From: Dermabacter vaginalis
GTDB lineage: Bacteria; Actinomycetota; Actinomycetes; Actinomycetales; Dermabacteraceae
DNA length: 64,000 nt
Assembly (NCBI RefSeq): GCF_001678905.1
Contig: NZ_CP012117.1
Coordinates: 1,302,001-1,366,000 of the forward strand
Direction: 5' to 3'
In this document: in pieces, positions 1-8,030 of the stretch
How the letters are laid out: each line of letters begins with the position of its first letter
Position numbering within the stretch: position 1 is the stretch's first letter
Position numbers and translations under genes: made by a program
Notes under the pieces: model-generated
Told to the model about the DNA's origin: nothing
Seen by the model: only the letters and a program-made list of their open reading frames with translations
Database searches by the model: none

Positions 1-4
1 GTGA

Positions 5-19
5 GATCGCTAAGCGATC
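5..19 (-). terminator. Short palindrome just after rpsA
   Basis: Reading on the minus strand, a near-perfect palindrome (GATCGCT / AGCGATC around one base) starts 7 nt after the rpsA stop codon. It could be the base of a terminator, but the window ends before any U-tract can be seen, so this is weak. Confidence 0.3.
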
Positions 20-26
20 ACTTTGT

Positions 27-1490
27 TCAGTTGTTGCCCGTGAGCTTCTCGCGAAGCGCCGCGAGGGCCTCGTCGGAAGCGAGGGTGCCCTCGTCACTCG
101 AGGACGACTGGAACGAGGTCGGTGCGGCCTCGCTAGCCGCCGGAGCGGCTGCCTGAGCTTCGGCGTCGGCCTTCGCAGCCTCGGCAACCTGGGCCTTGTG
201 CTGGGTCCAGCGCTCGTAAGCACGGGCGTAGTCGGCCTCCCAGGCCTCGCGCTGTGCCTCGTAGCCCTCGAGCCACTCGTTGGTCTCGGGATCGAAGCCC
301 TCGGGGTACTTGTATTCGCCGTTTTCGTCGTACTCCGCGGCCATGCCGTAGAGAGCAGGATCGAAGGTCGAGTCGTCACCTTCGGGATCGACGCCTTCGT
401 TGGCCTGCTTGAGCGAGAGCGAAATGCGGCGGCGTTCGAGGTCGATGTCGATGACCTTGACGAAGACCTCCTGGTCAACGCTCACAACCTGCTCGGGCAG
501 GTCAACGTGGCGCTGGGCGAGCTCGGAGATGTGCACGAGGCCCTCGATGCCGTCCTCGACACGAACGAACGCGCCGAAGGGAACGAGCTTCGTGACCTTG
601 CCCGGCACAACCTGGCCGATGGCGTGGGTGCGGGCGAAGAGCTGCCACGGGTCTTCCTGGGTGGCCTTGAGCGAGAGCGACACGCGCTCGCGATCCATCT
701 CGACCGAGAGAACCTCAACCTTGACGGGCTGGCCAACCTCGACAACCTCGCTCGGGTGGTCGATGTGCTTCCAGGAAAGCTCGGAGACGTGGACGAGACC
801 GTCGACGCCACCGAGGTCCACGAACGCACCGAAGTTGACGATCGAGGACACGTGGCCCTCGCGGACCTGCCCCTTCTGCAGGGTCTGGAGGAAGTCGGTG
901 CGAACCGATGCCTGGGTCTCTTCGAGGTAGGCGCGGCGCGAAAGCACGACGTTGTTGCGGTTCTTGTCGAGCTCGATGATCTTCGCTTCGAGCTCCTGGC
1001 CGATGTACGGCTGGAGGTCGCGCACGCGGCGCATCTCAACGAGCGAAGCGGGGAGGAAGCCACGAAGGCCGATGTCAACGATGAGGCCGCCCTTGACAAC
1101 CTCGATGACGGTACCGGTGACGACACCCTCGTTTTCCTTGATGTCCTCGATCGAGCCCCACGCACGCTCGTACTGCGCGCGCTTCTTCGAGAGGATCAGG
1201 CGACCTTCCTTGTCCTCCTTCTGGAGAACGAGTGCCTCGACCTCGTCGCCAACCTCGACAACCTCATCGGGGTCGACATCGTGCTTGATCGAGAGTTCGC
1301 GGGAAGGAATGACACCTTCGGTCTTGTAGCCGATGTCAAGAAGAACCTCGTCCCGGTCAACCTTGACGACGGTGCCCTCGACGATGTCGCCATCGTTGAA
1401 GTACTTGATGGTCGAATCGATCGCGGCGAGGAGTTCCTCTTCGCTACCGATATCGTTGATGGCGATCTGAGGTGCGTTGTTCGTGGTCAT
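27..1490 (-). CDS. rpsA: 30S ribosomal protein S1
   Basis: Ribosomal protein S1 binds mRNA on the small subunit and helps initiate translation. The 487-residue product contains four consecutive S1/OB-fold repeats (about residues 30-105, 120-190, 205-280 and 290-370), each with the typical G-x-V and FGAFVD/FGAFV signatures, for example VNFGAFVDLGGVDGLVHVSEL. An acidic, Ala/Glu-rich tail of about 110 residues follows, as is usual in actinobacteria. I chose the ATG at 1490 (MTTNNAPQIA) because the longer reading has no S1 homology and runs into the promoter. A promoter-like -35/-10 pair lies about 75 nt upstream. In relatives polA is the next gene upstream; here two secreted-protein genes separate them. 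Confidence 0.97.
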   Translation of the reverse strand: MTTNNAPQIAINDIGSEEELLAAIDSTIKYFNDGDIVEGTVVKVDRDEVLLDIGYKTEGVIPSRELSIKHDVDPDEVVEVGDEVEALVLQKEDKEGRLILSKKRAQYERAWGSIEDIKENEGVVTGTVIEVVKGGLIVDIGLRGFLPASLVEMRRVRDLQPYIGQELEAKIIELDKNRNNVVLSRRAYLEETQASVRTDFLQTLQKGQVREGHVSSIVNFGAFVDLGGVDGLVHVSELSWKHIDHPSEVVEVGQPVKVEVLSVEMDRERVSLSLKATQEDPWQLFARTHAIGQVVPGKVTKLVPFGAFVRVEDGIEGLVHISELAQRHVDLPEQVVSVDQEVFVKVIDIDLERRRISLSLKQANEGVDPEGDDSTFDPALYGMAAEYDENGEYKYPEGFDPETNEWLEGYEAQREAWEADYARAYERWTQHKAQVAEAAKADAEAQAAAPAASEAAPTSFQSSSSDEGTLASDEALAALREKLTGNN

Positions 1491-1565
1491 GTAGTAAATG
1501 GCTCCGTCGGGACAGGTAGTAGTTGGTACAGAAACACGTGTGGGCATAGCGCACACACCCGGTCT

Positions 1566-1595
1566 AGCCTAGCGGTCTGCATACGCGGGGGTCAA
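1566..1595 (-). promoter_or_regulatory. Putative rpsA promoter
   Basis: On the minus strand TTGACC (1595-1590) and TAGGCT (1571-1566) are separated by 18 nt, a good housekeeping-sigma match. It would give a leader of about 70 nt before the rpsA ATG at 1490. Confidence 0.55.
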
Positions 1596-1887
1596 CGAAA
1601 TCCCCACTCATAAGCGCCCTCTGCGCCGCGAGGTGACTAATTCAACACTCACGCCCCCGCACTTCTGAATTGCAGAGGGGTTGTGGGGGTTTGAAACCAC
1701 AGGGTTTGGGGGATATTGGTCCCTAAGTCTGTGGGGCTTTGACTCTATAGAGCCCAGGAGTTGTGATCCCAGCGCACTTGCGCGACATAGGCCACCTCAT
1801 GAGGGTGGAGAAAAACGACGAGAGGATTTCCGAAACGGTGCCGCCTCATTTTCTCGCCGCTCGCCTTACCCCACGGGAGGCTAAAAT
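1596..1887. other. Intergenic spacer upstream of rpsA promoter
   Basis: About 290 bp without a convincing gene, between the rpsA promoter and the 3' end of the PKD-protein gene. It holds one copy of the G-rich repeat (1667-1693), further G-runs just after it, and a small inverted repeat GGGCT...AGCCC near 1736-1757. No homologous protein is recognisable in any frame. Confidence 0.5.
1667..1693 (+). repeat. G-rich intergenic repeat, copy A
   Basis: Matches the window consensus ATTGCATAG + GGGTTGTGGGGGTTTGG, with ATAG changed to AGAG and the end reading TTTGAA. It lies in the spacer after the PKD gene, in inverted orientation relative to copy B at 3826-3853. Additional G-runs (GGG, GGGGG) follow within 25 nt. 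Confidence 0.8.
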
Positions 1888-2913
1888 TTAGTTTTTCTTG
1901 CGCGGTTTCGTGAGCGTTTTCTTCTCCGCGTCCGGGTTCAACGGCCCGAGCGTTTCCTTACCCCGTTCTGGAATATCGAGATACTCCTCGGGGACCTCGT
2001 CCCCCACAAGGCGCGCCTGGCGAAGATCCGAATACATCCACTTCGGTTCAGACCTCAACTGGACAGTGCCATCAATCGGCTGCCACGCACCCCCACCAAC
2101 CGAAAACTCCCCACTAAAAACCGTCACCAACGACACCTCATACCATCCTTCGAATGCATACCCCATCGACACATCCTTATTCGGAAACGGCCTACCGGGA
2201 AACGAGGTCGTGAGCACCGTCCCATCACCAAAATCCCAGATATATTTCACCGGCGTCGCCCGCACACTCACAGCTTGACCGAGCATCTCCACTTCAAAAG
2301 TCTGCACCCGAGACTCCGCCCACACCACCATGTCCAACCCAATCGGGATCCACTCTCCCGGCGGCCCCAAATGCGCCACAAGCGGCTCCACACCAAGCGA
2401 CCGAAAATCCTCCTGCGACACCACCGGCATCACAGGACCACCACCACCCGAGCTCGAAGACGGCGACGAACACCCCGACACACGCTCCGTCCCCAAAATC
2501 GGCGCCCCCGTCGACACCTCCACCTCACGCCCCACCACCACTGACGCCCCCGGAAAAGCAACCGGACACGCTGCCCGCGCAACGCGACAAAACGACGTCA
2601 CAGCAAGCAACCGAAACACATCAGGCCCACCACTACGACAACCCAAATCCCGATCACTCGCCGACACCCACACCCGCCGCGGGCCATCCGTCACCGCATC
2701 ACGCTTCCCCGGCGACATATCCACAGGCCGCTCAACAGAATCACCACGACCACGGCCAGGCTTCGGATCCCGCCAGGCACGTATGTCAACTACCCCGGAA
2801 CCGGCCTCGCCGGAAAATTCATCAGTTTCTTCGTCCGCTAAGCTGGCATTAAATGGCACCACCAACAGGGCGAAAACTGCAATGAAGGCGCCTAGGAGTT
2901 TAGCTTTGGGCAT
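1888..2913 (-). CDS. Secreted PKD-domain protein of unknown function
   Basis: A 341-residue exported protein. Residues 1-26 are a signal peptide (Lys-containing n-region, hydrophobic LLGAFIAVFALLVVP core, ASLA cleavage site). The central region has four Cys residues, suggesting two disulfides. A PKD-like segment around residues 215-275 carries the hallmark WDFGDG followed by YAFEGWYEVSL. The tail is Lys-rich (KKTLTKPRKKN). The start codon overlaps the end of the upstream DUF6318 lipoprotein gene by 14 nt, so the two are probably co-translated and may act together at the cell surface. Codon use is visibly less GC-rich than in rpsA and polA, and the pair interrupts a usually adjacent rpsA-polA arrangement, which suggests acquisition. 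The substrate or partner is unknown. Confidence 0.8.
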   Translation of the reverse strand: MPKAKLLGAFIAVFALLVVPFNASLADEETDEFSGEAGSGVVDIRAWRDPKPGRGRGDSVERPVDMSPGKRDAVTDGPRRVWVSASDRDLGCRSGGPDVFRLLAVTSFCRVARAACPVAFPGASVVVGREVEVSTGAPILGTERVSGCSSPSSSSGGGGPVMPVVSQEDFRSLGVEPLVAHLGPPGEWIPIGLDMVVWAESRVQTFEVEMLGQAVSVRATPVKYIWDFGDGTVLTTSFPGRPFPNKDVSMGYAFEGWYEVSLVTVFSGEFSVGGGAWQPIDGTVQLRSEPKWMYSDLRQARLVGDEVPEEYLDIPERGKETLGPLNPDAEKKTLTKPRKKN

Positions 2914-3577
2914 TTTTATCGACCTTTTCCCAAGCGCAATCGACTACCGACCATTGCCCGTTAGCGAACTTCACCCGAAAAATCGCTCTATACCTGGTCT
3001 CTGGGTAACTACGTTCAACGTTTTCCCCGGAGACGACGTCGAGTGAACTCACAACGAACTCATATTGGACGTTGGCCCGACCATTCGTACGCTCAACGGT
3101 TTCGAGGCTCACCGCGGTCACTTCTGAAGGCGTAAGGAACTTCCCCTTCGCACTCCATTCGACAATTTGCTCTGACTTTTTTGCACAAGCCGGACATTCG
3201 GAAGACTTTGCGACGCGTTGGAAAGGTGAGATATCACCGGTGGCATACCCGTAATACATCGCATCGAAGAAGAACCGAACCGTCTCCTGGGCGCCCTGAT
3301 CGGTCTCGTAAGTAATCCCCGTATAGTCCTTAAAATCAGGAGCCTTGAGAGCCGCATTCTCCGCAGGAAGATTCGGCGTGCGGGCGGAAGGTTCACCACC
3401 GCCATCACTGCCACCAACCGAATCTGCACCGCCATCATCACTGCTCAGAGGAGAACTGGATGACTGCGCGGCAGGCGTCGGACCACCCGCAGACTCACCA
3501 CCACAGCCCACGAACCCAGCCGCCACCACAACCGCGACACCCAACGCACCAAAAACTCGTGCCCGCCTACTCCGCAT
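2900..3577 (-). CDS. DUF6318 family lipoprotein
   Basis: Predicted 225-residue lipoprotein. The N-terminus MRSRRARVFGALGVAVVVAAGFVGC is a lipoprotein-type signal peptide with the lipidated Cys at about residue 25. A Ser/Gly-rich linker to about residue 70 follows, then a globular domain with YTGITYETDQGAQETVRFFF and a CPAC pair (SSECPACAKKSEQ) typical of DUF6318 proteins, and a C-terminal part similar to NTF2-like folds (FRVKFANGQWSVVDCAW). I chose the ATG at 3577 because it puts the basic n-region at the start; an ATG at 3589 is the alternative. It overlaps the PKD-protein gene by 14 nt. Family function is not established; a cell-envelope role is inferred from lipidation and from the neighbour. 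Confidence 0.8.
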   Translation of the reverse strand: MRSRRARVFGALGVAVVVAAGFVGCGGESAGGPTPAAQSSSSPLSSDDGGADSVGGSDGGGEPSARTPNLPAENAALKAPDFKDYTGITYETDQGAQETVRFFFDAMYYGYATGDISPFQRVAKSSECPACAKKSEQIVEWSAKGKFLTPSEVTAVSLETVERTNGRANVQYEFVVSSLDVVSGENVERSYPETRYRAIFRVKFANGQWSVVDCAWEKVDKNAQS

Positions 3578-3825
3578 ACACTCCCCCATCCAGGTCACCG
3601 CCACCCCACTCCCCCGAGCGAGGCCCATGTCACATAGCCAACCAGAACGCTACGACCTGCGCAACAGGTGTTTGGACATTGTGGAAACTCTTCAGAGGCG
3701 AGAAGAATCTGGCGAGCCGGCATACGCTCGACCTAGCGATGCCTCGCCCAAGCCAGGCGCGTCAATGGCGATCGGACGGCGGCTCAGCATGGAAACGGGG
3801 GCCTGGGCGGGCCACATGCACCGCG

Positions 3826-3853
3826 CCAAACCCCCACAACCCCTATGCAATTC
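3826..3853 (-). repeat. G-rich intergenic repeat, copy B
   Basis: On the minus strand this reads GAATTGCATAG then GGGTTGTGGGGGTTTGG, and is identical to copy D (37716-37743) over 26 nt. It begins about 20 nt after the polA stop codon and faces copy A across the DUF6318/PKD block. Confidence 0.88.
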
Positions 3854-3873
3854 GGAAAGGGAGATGGGGGAAG

Positions 3874-6558
3874 CTAGTGCGCGGCCTCCAGCCAGGAGTG
3901 GCCCACGCCCACCGAAACGTCCATGGGCACGGAAAGCTCATAGGCACCTTCCATGCCTTCGCGCACGATGTCTCGCACGAGATCGATTTCGCCGGGGGCG
4001 ACATCGACGATGAGCTCGTCGTGAACCTGGAGCACGAGACGCGAGGCGGCGCCCGTCTTCTTCAGCGCATGGTCAACGCGCAGCATCGCGAGCTTGATGA
4101 TGTCGGCAGCACTCCCCTGAATCGGCGAGTTAAGGGCGACACGCTCGGCATTTTCTCGCCGCTGCCGGCTATCGCTCGTGAGTTCGGGAAGGTAGCGGCG
4201 GCGTCCGAGAAGAGTTTCCGTATAGCCGAGTGAACGCGCCTTCTCCACACTTTCGTTGAGATAGTGTTGCACCCCGCCAAAGCGCTCAAAATACTGTTCG
4301 CGCAGTGCCTTTGCTTCGGCCTGGGAGATGTGCAGCTGGCGGGAAAGACCGAAAGCGGAAAGTCCATAGGCGAGACCATAGCTGATCGCCTTCGTCTTCG
4401 AACGCTCTTCGCTCGTCACCTGATCGACCGGGGTGCCGAACACTTGCGAGGCGACGAAGCTGTGGAGGTCTTCGCCGTCACGGAAAGCTTGGATGAGCCC
4501 CTCGTCGCCGGACAGGTGCGCCATGATGCGCATCTCGATCTGGGAATAGTCGGCCGTGAGCAGCGACTCGAAGCCTTCGCTCGCGTGGAAGGCTCCGCGG
4601 ATCTGACGGCCGGCCTCGGTGCGCGCCGGAATGTTCTGCAAGTTCGGGTGAGACGAGGCAAGGCGTCCCGTCGCCGCGACGTTCTGCGAAAGAGTCGTGT
4701 GGATAAGCCCTTCCTCGGTCACGGATTTGCGCAGCGTTTCGATAATCTGACGCAATTTCGTGACGTCGCGGTGCTCGAGAAGCGCCTGAAGGAAAGGGTG
4801 CCCAGTCTTCGCGTAAAGGTCGGTGAGGGATTCGGCGTCAGTCGAATGACCCGTCTTGGTTTTGCGGGTCGGCGGCATCCCGAGCCGATCAAACAGCACG
4901 GTTTGAAGCTGCTTCGGTGAACCGAGGTTAATTTCCTCGCCACCGATTTCCGCGAAAGCGCGAGCGGCAACCTCAGACTGCCGTTCGGCATGCACCGCAT
5001 CGAGCCGGTCAAGCTCGCTCGCGTCCACGGCGATGCCCGATTCCTCCATCTGCGTCAGCACACGCGCAAGCGGCAGTTCGAGGTCATCGTGAATCGCGCG
5101 GGTCTCATGCGCATCCATGTCCTTCACGAGGAGGGGGGTCAGACGGTACTCCGCCCTCGCACGTCCCAAAAGATCCTCGTGTAGCGCCTGCGCGGAGGGC
5201 TTCTTGTCGAGTTTCGGGAATTCCTCGTGGAGGTGGCGCATCGCGAGACCGGCCACGTCCGCGGGGCGCTGCCCAGGCCTGCACAGGAACTCCGCGAGAG
5301 AGAGATCAACGTCGAGCCCGCGAATGGCGAAGCCCGCACCGCCAAGAATATGCGCGAGCTCCTTTGAGTCGAGCGTCCACTTCGGAATCACCGAATTACG
5401 CAGCCACCTCGCAAGCTCACGCCGGTCGTCGTCGTTCATCGACGACTCAGCAATATCCAGGCTCGCACTTCCCGTCGCAATGACAAGGCCGCGGAATTCA
5501 GCGGCGCCGTGGGCCCAGGTACCGTCGGCCTCAAGGGCGCCTCCCAAAGCGGCATACTCCGCAAGAAGCGCGCCAAGCTGCCCGGTTTCCGGTTGAATCA
5601 CGGGAAGGGTGGGGTTCGCAACGATCGGCTGGGTACCGGCATCCTCCGCGGCATCGGCGGGCAAAAGCCCCGCGGGAATATCCCGACGGATGCCCGGCCC
5701 AAAGGCGAGTTCATCAAAGCGCGCGTTGATGGCGACCCGGTCGCCGCGTCCAAGAAGATAAGCGTCGAAATCCTTCGGCAGATCCAGGTCACGCACGGCC
5801 TCGTTCATGCGGCGATTGCGCACCACATCCTCGACGTGATCGCGAAGCGACTGCCCCGCTTTGCCTTTGATCTCATCGCGGTGCTCAAGGATGCCGTCGA
5901 GTGAGCCGTAGAGCCCAAGCCATTTCGCGGCAGTTTTAGGTCCCACGCCGGGCACACCCGGAAGATTATCGGCGCTCTCCCCCACAAGCGCAGCGAGATC
6001 CGGGTAGAGCTTCGGCGGAACGAGGTACTTCTCTTCGACAGCCTCGGGGGTCATGCGGCGAAGCTCCGTGACGCCCTTCACCGGTTGCAAAAGCGTGATC
6101 CTCTCATCAACGAGCTGGATCGCATCGCGATCACTCGTGACAAGCAGAGGCTGTACCCCGGCATCCTTCGCATACGTGGCGATGGTGGCGACGATGTCAT
6201 CGGCCTCGTAGTCCTCGACGCTAAAATGCGCGATGCCCATGGCCTCAAGTACCTGCTGAATAAGGGCGACCTGCCCCTTGAACGCCTCGGGAGTGGCCTC
6301 ACGGCCGCCCTTGTACTCGCTGTAAATACGATCACGGAAGGTGCCGCCCGGCAGATCGAAGGCGACCGCCATGTGCGTGGGCTTCTCGTTCTTCACGATG
6401 TTGAAGATCATGCGGCAGAAACCGTACACCGAGTTCGTCGCCTGCCCCGCGCTGTTCACGAAGGACTCGGGTGGCAGGGCAAAGAACGCGCGGAAGGCCA
6501 TCGCATGGCCATCGATCACAACGATGCGCCTCTCAGGGGCGTTTTCGATCTCGCTCAT
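3874..6558 (-). CDS. polA: DNA polymerase I
   Basis: Replication and repair polymerase that removes RNA primers and fills gaps. The 894 residues are close to the usual actinobacterial length. Residues 10-300 form the 5'-3' exonuclease/FEN domain (VVIDGHAMAFRAFFALP, YEADDIVATIA, SDRDAIQLV, GVGPKTAAKWL). Residues about 310-490 correspond to the 3'-5' exonuclease fold but lack the acidic catalytic DxE motif, so proofreading is probably absent, as in other actinobacteria. Residues 500-894 are the polymerase domain with motif A (DYSQIEMR), motif B (RSKTKAISYGLAYG) and motif C (QVHDELIVDV). The start at 6558 gives MSEIENAPERR. Only 25 bp separate its start codon from that of the divergent thioesterase gene. 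Confidence 0.98.
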   Translation of the reverse strand: MSEIENAPERRIVVIDGHAMAFRAFFALPPESFVNSAGQATNSVYGFCRMIFNIVKNEKPTHMAVAFDLPGGTFRDRIYSEYKGGREATPEAFKGQVALIQQVLEAMGIAHFSVEDYEADDIVATIATYAKDAGVQPLLVTSDRDAIQLVDERITLLQPVKGVTELRRMTPEAVEEKYLVPPKLYPDLAALVGESADNLPGVPGVGPKTAAKWLGLYGSLDGILEHRDEIKGKAGQSLRDHVEDVVRNRRMNEAVRDLDLPKDFDAYLLGRGDRVAINARFDELAFGPGIRRDIPAGLLPADAAEDAGTQPIVANPTLPVIQPETGQLGALLAEYAALGGALEADGTWAHGAAEFRGLVIATGSASLDIAESSMNDDDRRELARWLRNSVIPKWTLDSKELAHILGGAGFAIRGLDVDLSLAEFLCRPGQRPADVAGLAMRHLHEEFPKLDKKPSAQALHEDLLGRARAEYRLTPLLVKDMDAHETRAIHDDLELPLARVLTQMEESGIAVDASELDRLDAVHAERQSEVAARAFAEIGGEEINLGSPKQLQTVLFDRLGMPPTRKTKTGHSTDAESLTDLYAKTGHPFLQALLEHRDVTKLRQIIETLRKSVTEEGLIHTTLSQNVAATGRLASSHPNLQNIPARTEAGRQIRGAFHASEGFESLLTADYSQIEMRIMAHLSGDEGLIQAFRDGEDLHSFVASQVFGTPVDQVTSEERSKTKAISYGLAYGLSAFGLSRQLHISQAEAKALREQYFERFGGVQHYLNESVEKARSLGYTETLLGRRRYLPELTSDSRQRRENAERVALNSPIQGSAADIIKLAMLRVDHALKKTGAASRLVLQVHDELIVDVAPGEIDLVRDIVREGMEGAYELSVPMDVSVGVGHSWLEAAH

Positions 6559-6583
6559 GCGTCAAGTGTGTCACGCTAGGCGA

Positions 6584-7048
6584 ATGGACACGAACGCACG
6601 CGCAACAACCGCGACCCAGGATACTCTCACACGCCTACGCGAGGAGCTCAAGGGAACACTGTGCGAGCGCATGGGAATGGACGTGCTCTCACTGACCGCG
6701 AGGGAAGCACACCTCAGTATGCCGGTTGCTCCAAATCGGCAGCCGCACGGTCTGCTTCACGGTGGCGCCACGATCGCGCTCGCCGAAACCGCTATATCAC
6801 TCGCCGCACAGCTCCATGCGGAAAGTCTCCACGGTGAAGGCGCAGCAGCCGTCGGAACCTCCTTCAGCGCAACCCACCACGCGCCCGCACGCGAGGGCTT
6901 CGTTCACGTGACCGCTCACGCACAGCACCTGGGCCGCACCCACGCGAGCTATCTCGCCGAGATACGACACGCGGACGGCACTCTCGTGAGTACCGTCCTC
7001 GGAGCCGCGCGTCTCTTCCCGCCGCGAGAAGAGATTTCTGCGCGCTAG
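6584..7048 (+). CDS. PaaI-type hotdog-fold thioesterase
   Basis: A 154-residue single hotdog domain with the PaaI/YdiI-type signature HGGATIALAETA (about residues 61-72) and NRQPHGLLHGG before it. Such enzymes hydrolyse acyl-CoA thioesters; the acyl group cannot be told from sequence. The ATG at 6584 was chosen because everything upstream in frame is antisense to polA. It has no obvious Shine-Dalgarno sequence and may be leaderless or nearly so. It sits between polA and pdtaR, as in other actinobacteria. Its TAG stop shares a CTAG with the stop of the convergent pdtaR gene (4-nt overlap). Confidence 0.9.
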   Translation: MDTNARATTATQDTLTRLREELKGTLCERMGMDVLSLTAREAHLSMPVAPNRQPHGLLHGGATIALAETAISLAAQLHAESLHGEGAAAVGTSFSATHHAPAREGFVHVTAHAQHLGRTHASYLAEIRHADGTLVSTVLGAARLFPPREEISAR

Positions 7049-7683
7049 TCCTTATGCGGGCCGAGCTGGTCGATCACCGCGTCGGCAACCTCGCGCATCG
7101 TCAGACGGCGATCCATCGACGTCTTCTGGATCCAGCGGAACGCATCCGGCTCGCTCAGATTCATGTTGGTCTGCAGAAGCCCCTTCGCGCGGTCCACGCG
7201 CTTACGAGTCTCGAAGCGCTCCTCAAGGTCACGAATCTCCTCATTAAGCGACGTAATCTGCTGATAGCGCGAAAGCGCGATCTCAATCGCGGGAAGCAGA
7301 TCGTTAGGGGTGAAGGGCTTGACCACGAACGCCATGGCGCCGGCATCTCGCGCACGCTCCACGAGTTCCTTTTGCGAGAACGCCGTCAGCATCACGACGG
7401 GAGCAAGGTGCTCCTTGCCGATAGCCTCAGCCGCGGACACGCCGTCCATCTGCGGCATTTTTACGTCCATCACGACGATGTCGGGGCGAAGCTCGCGCAC
7501 TTTCTCCACAGCGCTCGCGCCATCGCCCACAGCGGCGACGACCTCGTAGCCCGCTTCAGTGAGGGTCTCGACAATATCCATGCGAATGAGGCTCTCGTCC
7601 TCAGCCACAACAGCCGTGCGCGCCACGAGACCGGAATCCTGTTCGTTCTCGGCGATCTTTTCCACAGCTTCGTTCTCGTTCAT
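7045..7683 (-). CDS. pdtaR: ANTAR-domain response regulator, PdtaR type
   Basis: A 212-residue two-component response regulator. Residues about 25-140 are a receiver domain with acidic pocket AEDES, phospho-acceptor Asp in VVMDVKMPQMDG, Thr in MLTAFS and Lys in VVKPF. Residues 150-210 form an ANTAR RNA-binding domain (RVDRAKGLLQTNMNLSEPDAF, then RLTMREVADAVI). In mycobacteria the orthologue Rv1626 is phosphorylated by PdtaS and binds transcripts; by homology this acts as an antiterminator or RNA-level regulator. No PdtaS kinase gene lies in this window. I chose the ATG at 7683 (MNENEAVEK). Confidence 0.95.
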   Translation of the reverse strand: MNENEAVEKIAENEQDSGLVARTAVVAEDESLIRMDIVETLTEAGYEVVAAVGDGASAVEKVRELRPDIVVMDVKMPQMDGVSAAEAIGKEHLAPVVMLTAFSQKELVERARDAGAMAFVVKPFTPNDLLPAIEIALSRYQQITSLNEEIRDLEERFETRKRVDRAKGLLQTNMNLSEPDAFRWIQKTSMDRRLTMREVADAVIDQLGPHKD

Positions 7684-7889
7684 GGCATCCAATCTTTCGC
7701 CTGTGTCTTTGTGGTTGTGCGGCAAACGCACCCCACATCCATAGTGCAGCACATCGGCTACCAAAGCGGCATTTGTCGCTCCCCTGAACGATATTACTCA
7801 CGTACACCGGGCAAGGAACGGCTCGTGCCAGTTAGGCAAGCGCGAACTCGTTGGTTATTCTATAGGGCGTGCCTCAAGACGAGCACATG

Positions 7890-7971
7890 GCCGGGTTGGC
7901 GGAATTGGTAGACGCGGCGCACTCAAAATGCGTTGTCTTCGGACGTACGGGTTCGAGTCCCGTACCCGGTA
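7890..7971 (+). tRNA. tRNA-Leu (anticodon CAA)
   Basis: An 82-nt cloverleaf. The acceptor stem GCCGGGT / ACCCGGT has a G-U pair at position 1-72. The D-arm contains GGAATTGGTAGAC, the anticodon loop CTCAAAA gives CAA (reads UUG), a class II long variable arm follows, and the T-arm contains GGTTCGAGTCC. Discriminator base is A. The 3' CCA is not encoded. It is followed by a strong hairpin. Confidence 0.97.
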
Positions 7972-7977
7972 CAGAAC

Positions 7978-8008
7978 AAGGGTGGGGAGCAGCATGCTCC
8001 CCACCCTT
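7978..8008. terminator. Bidirectional terminator between tRNA-Leu and pyk
   Basis: Perfect 14-bp stem (AAGGGTGGGGAGCA / TGCTCCCCACCCTT) with a 3-nt loop, a short T run (TTTCT) on the plus side and an A-containing run on the other. It sits between the convergent tRNA and pyk. Confidence 0.85.
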
Positions 8009-8030
8009 TCTATGCGCAGCTACGTGAGGC

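Noticed and set aside
198-1613. Long open frame antisense to rpsA
   Set aside because: High-GC shadow: it tracks the rpsA codon pattern and has no recognisable domain. Similar long antisense frames over metK/trpE (15711-17246), sufB/sufD (29078-31090), the CAP gene (35827-37467), parC (54355-55809) and parE (58410-59970) were rejected for the same reason.
1676-1712. G-quadruplex in the repeat copy A region
   Set aside because: Four G-runs can be found in copy A, but the 12-nt loop is long and copies B-D have only two long runs, so it does not explain the repeat.
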